The notes beneath the pieces are model-generated. The model did not search any database. It saw only the letters and a list, made by a program, of their open reading frames with translations, and had not been told where the DNA came from. Of a stretch of 5,755 nt of DNA, positions 5,745-5,755 are shown piece after piece; positions within the stretch are counted from its first letter, which is position 1, and each line of letters begins with the position of its first letter. The stretch spans positions 1 through 5,755 of the forward strand of contig PUNN01000203.1 in the NCBI GenBank assembly GCA_003552605.1, given 5' to 3'. The translations under genes were made by a program, and so were the position numbers. The DNA comes from Phycisphaeraceae bacterium. Its GTDB lineage: Bacteria; Planctomycetota; Phycisphaerae; Phycisphaerales; Phycisphaeraceae.

Positions 5745-5755
5745 ACACCCCCGGA

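Noticed and set aside
4594..5755. CRISPR array, tRNA or transposase in the intergenic regions
   Set aside because: No regularly spaced repeats, cloverleaf or transposase motifs were found on either strand; the repeats seen are short hairpin-type elements.

Overview
This is a high-G+C (roughly two-thirds by eye), tightly packed bacterial window with all recognisable genes on the + strand. The taxonomic clues are soft: gene make-up, extreme GC and families of GC-rich intergenic hairpin repeats suggest a planctomycete-like bacterium, perhaps of the Phycisphaerae. That placement is inference, because no rRNA or marker gene is present.

Positions 1-4593 form a four-gene cluster that reads as an operon. 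It holds (1) a ROK-family transcriptional regulator whose DNA-binding N-terminus is cut off by the left edge; (2) a GHMP sugar-1-kinase that resembles the kinase domain of plant L-arabinokinase more than a true galactokinase; (3) an enlarged inositol-monophosphatase-family phosphatase; and (4) a GalU-like sugar-1-phosphate nucleotidyltransferase. Genes 1/2 and 2/3 overlap by four bases (ATGA) and each has a good Shine-Dalgarno; gene 4 follows after 39 bases. The simplest model is a sugar-responsive salvage route: free sugar -> sugar 1-phosphate (kinase) -> UDP-sugar (uridylyltransferase), with a metal-dependent phosphatase acting on an unidentified phosphate in the same pathway. This parallels the plant arabinokinase/UDP-sugar-pyrophosphorylase route and is the most interesting content of the window. 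The substrate (L-arabinose, galactose or another sugar) cannot be fixed from sequence alone.

Positions 4594-4854 are non-coding. They contain a GC-rich hairpin after the operon, a C-rich repeat element with a perfect 13-bp tandem duplication, and a short motif that recurs in inverted orientation beyond the next gene. Positions 4855-5568 encode a nitroreductase-family flavoprotein, probably a separate unit. Positions 5569-5755 are non-coding and repeat-rich, with one strong 16-bp-stem hairpin and partial copies of its arms on both sides.
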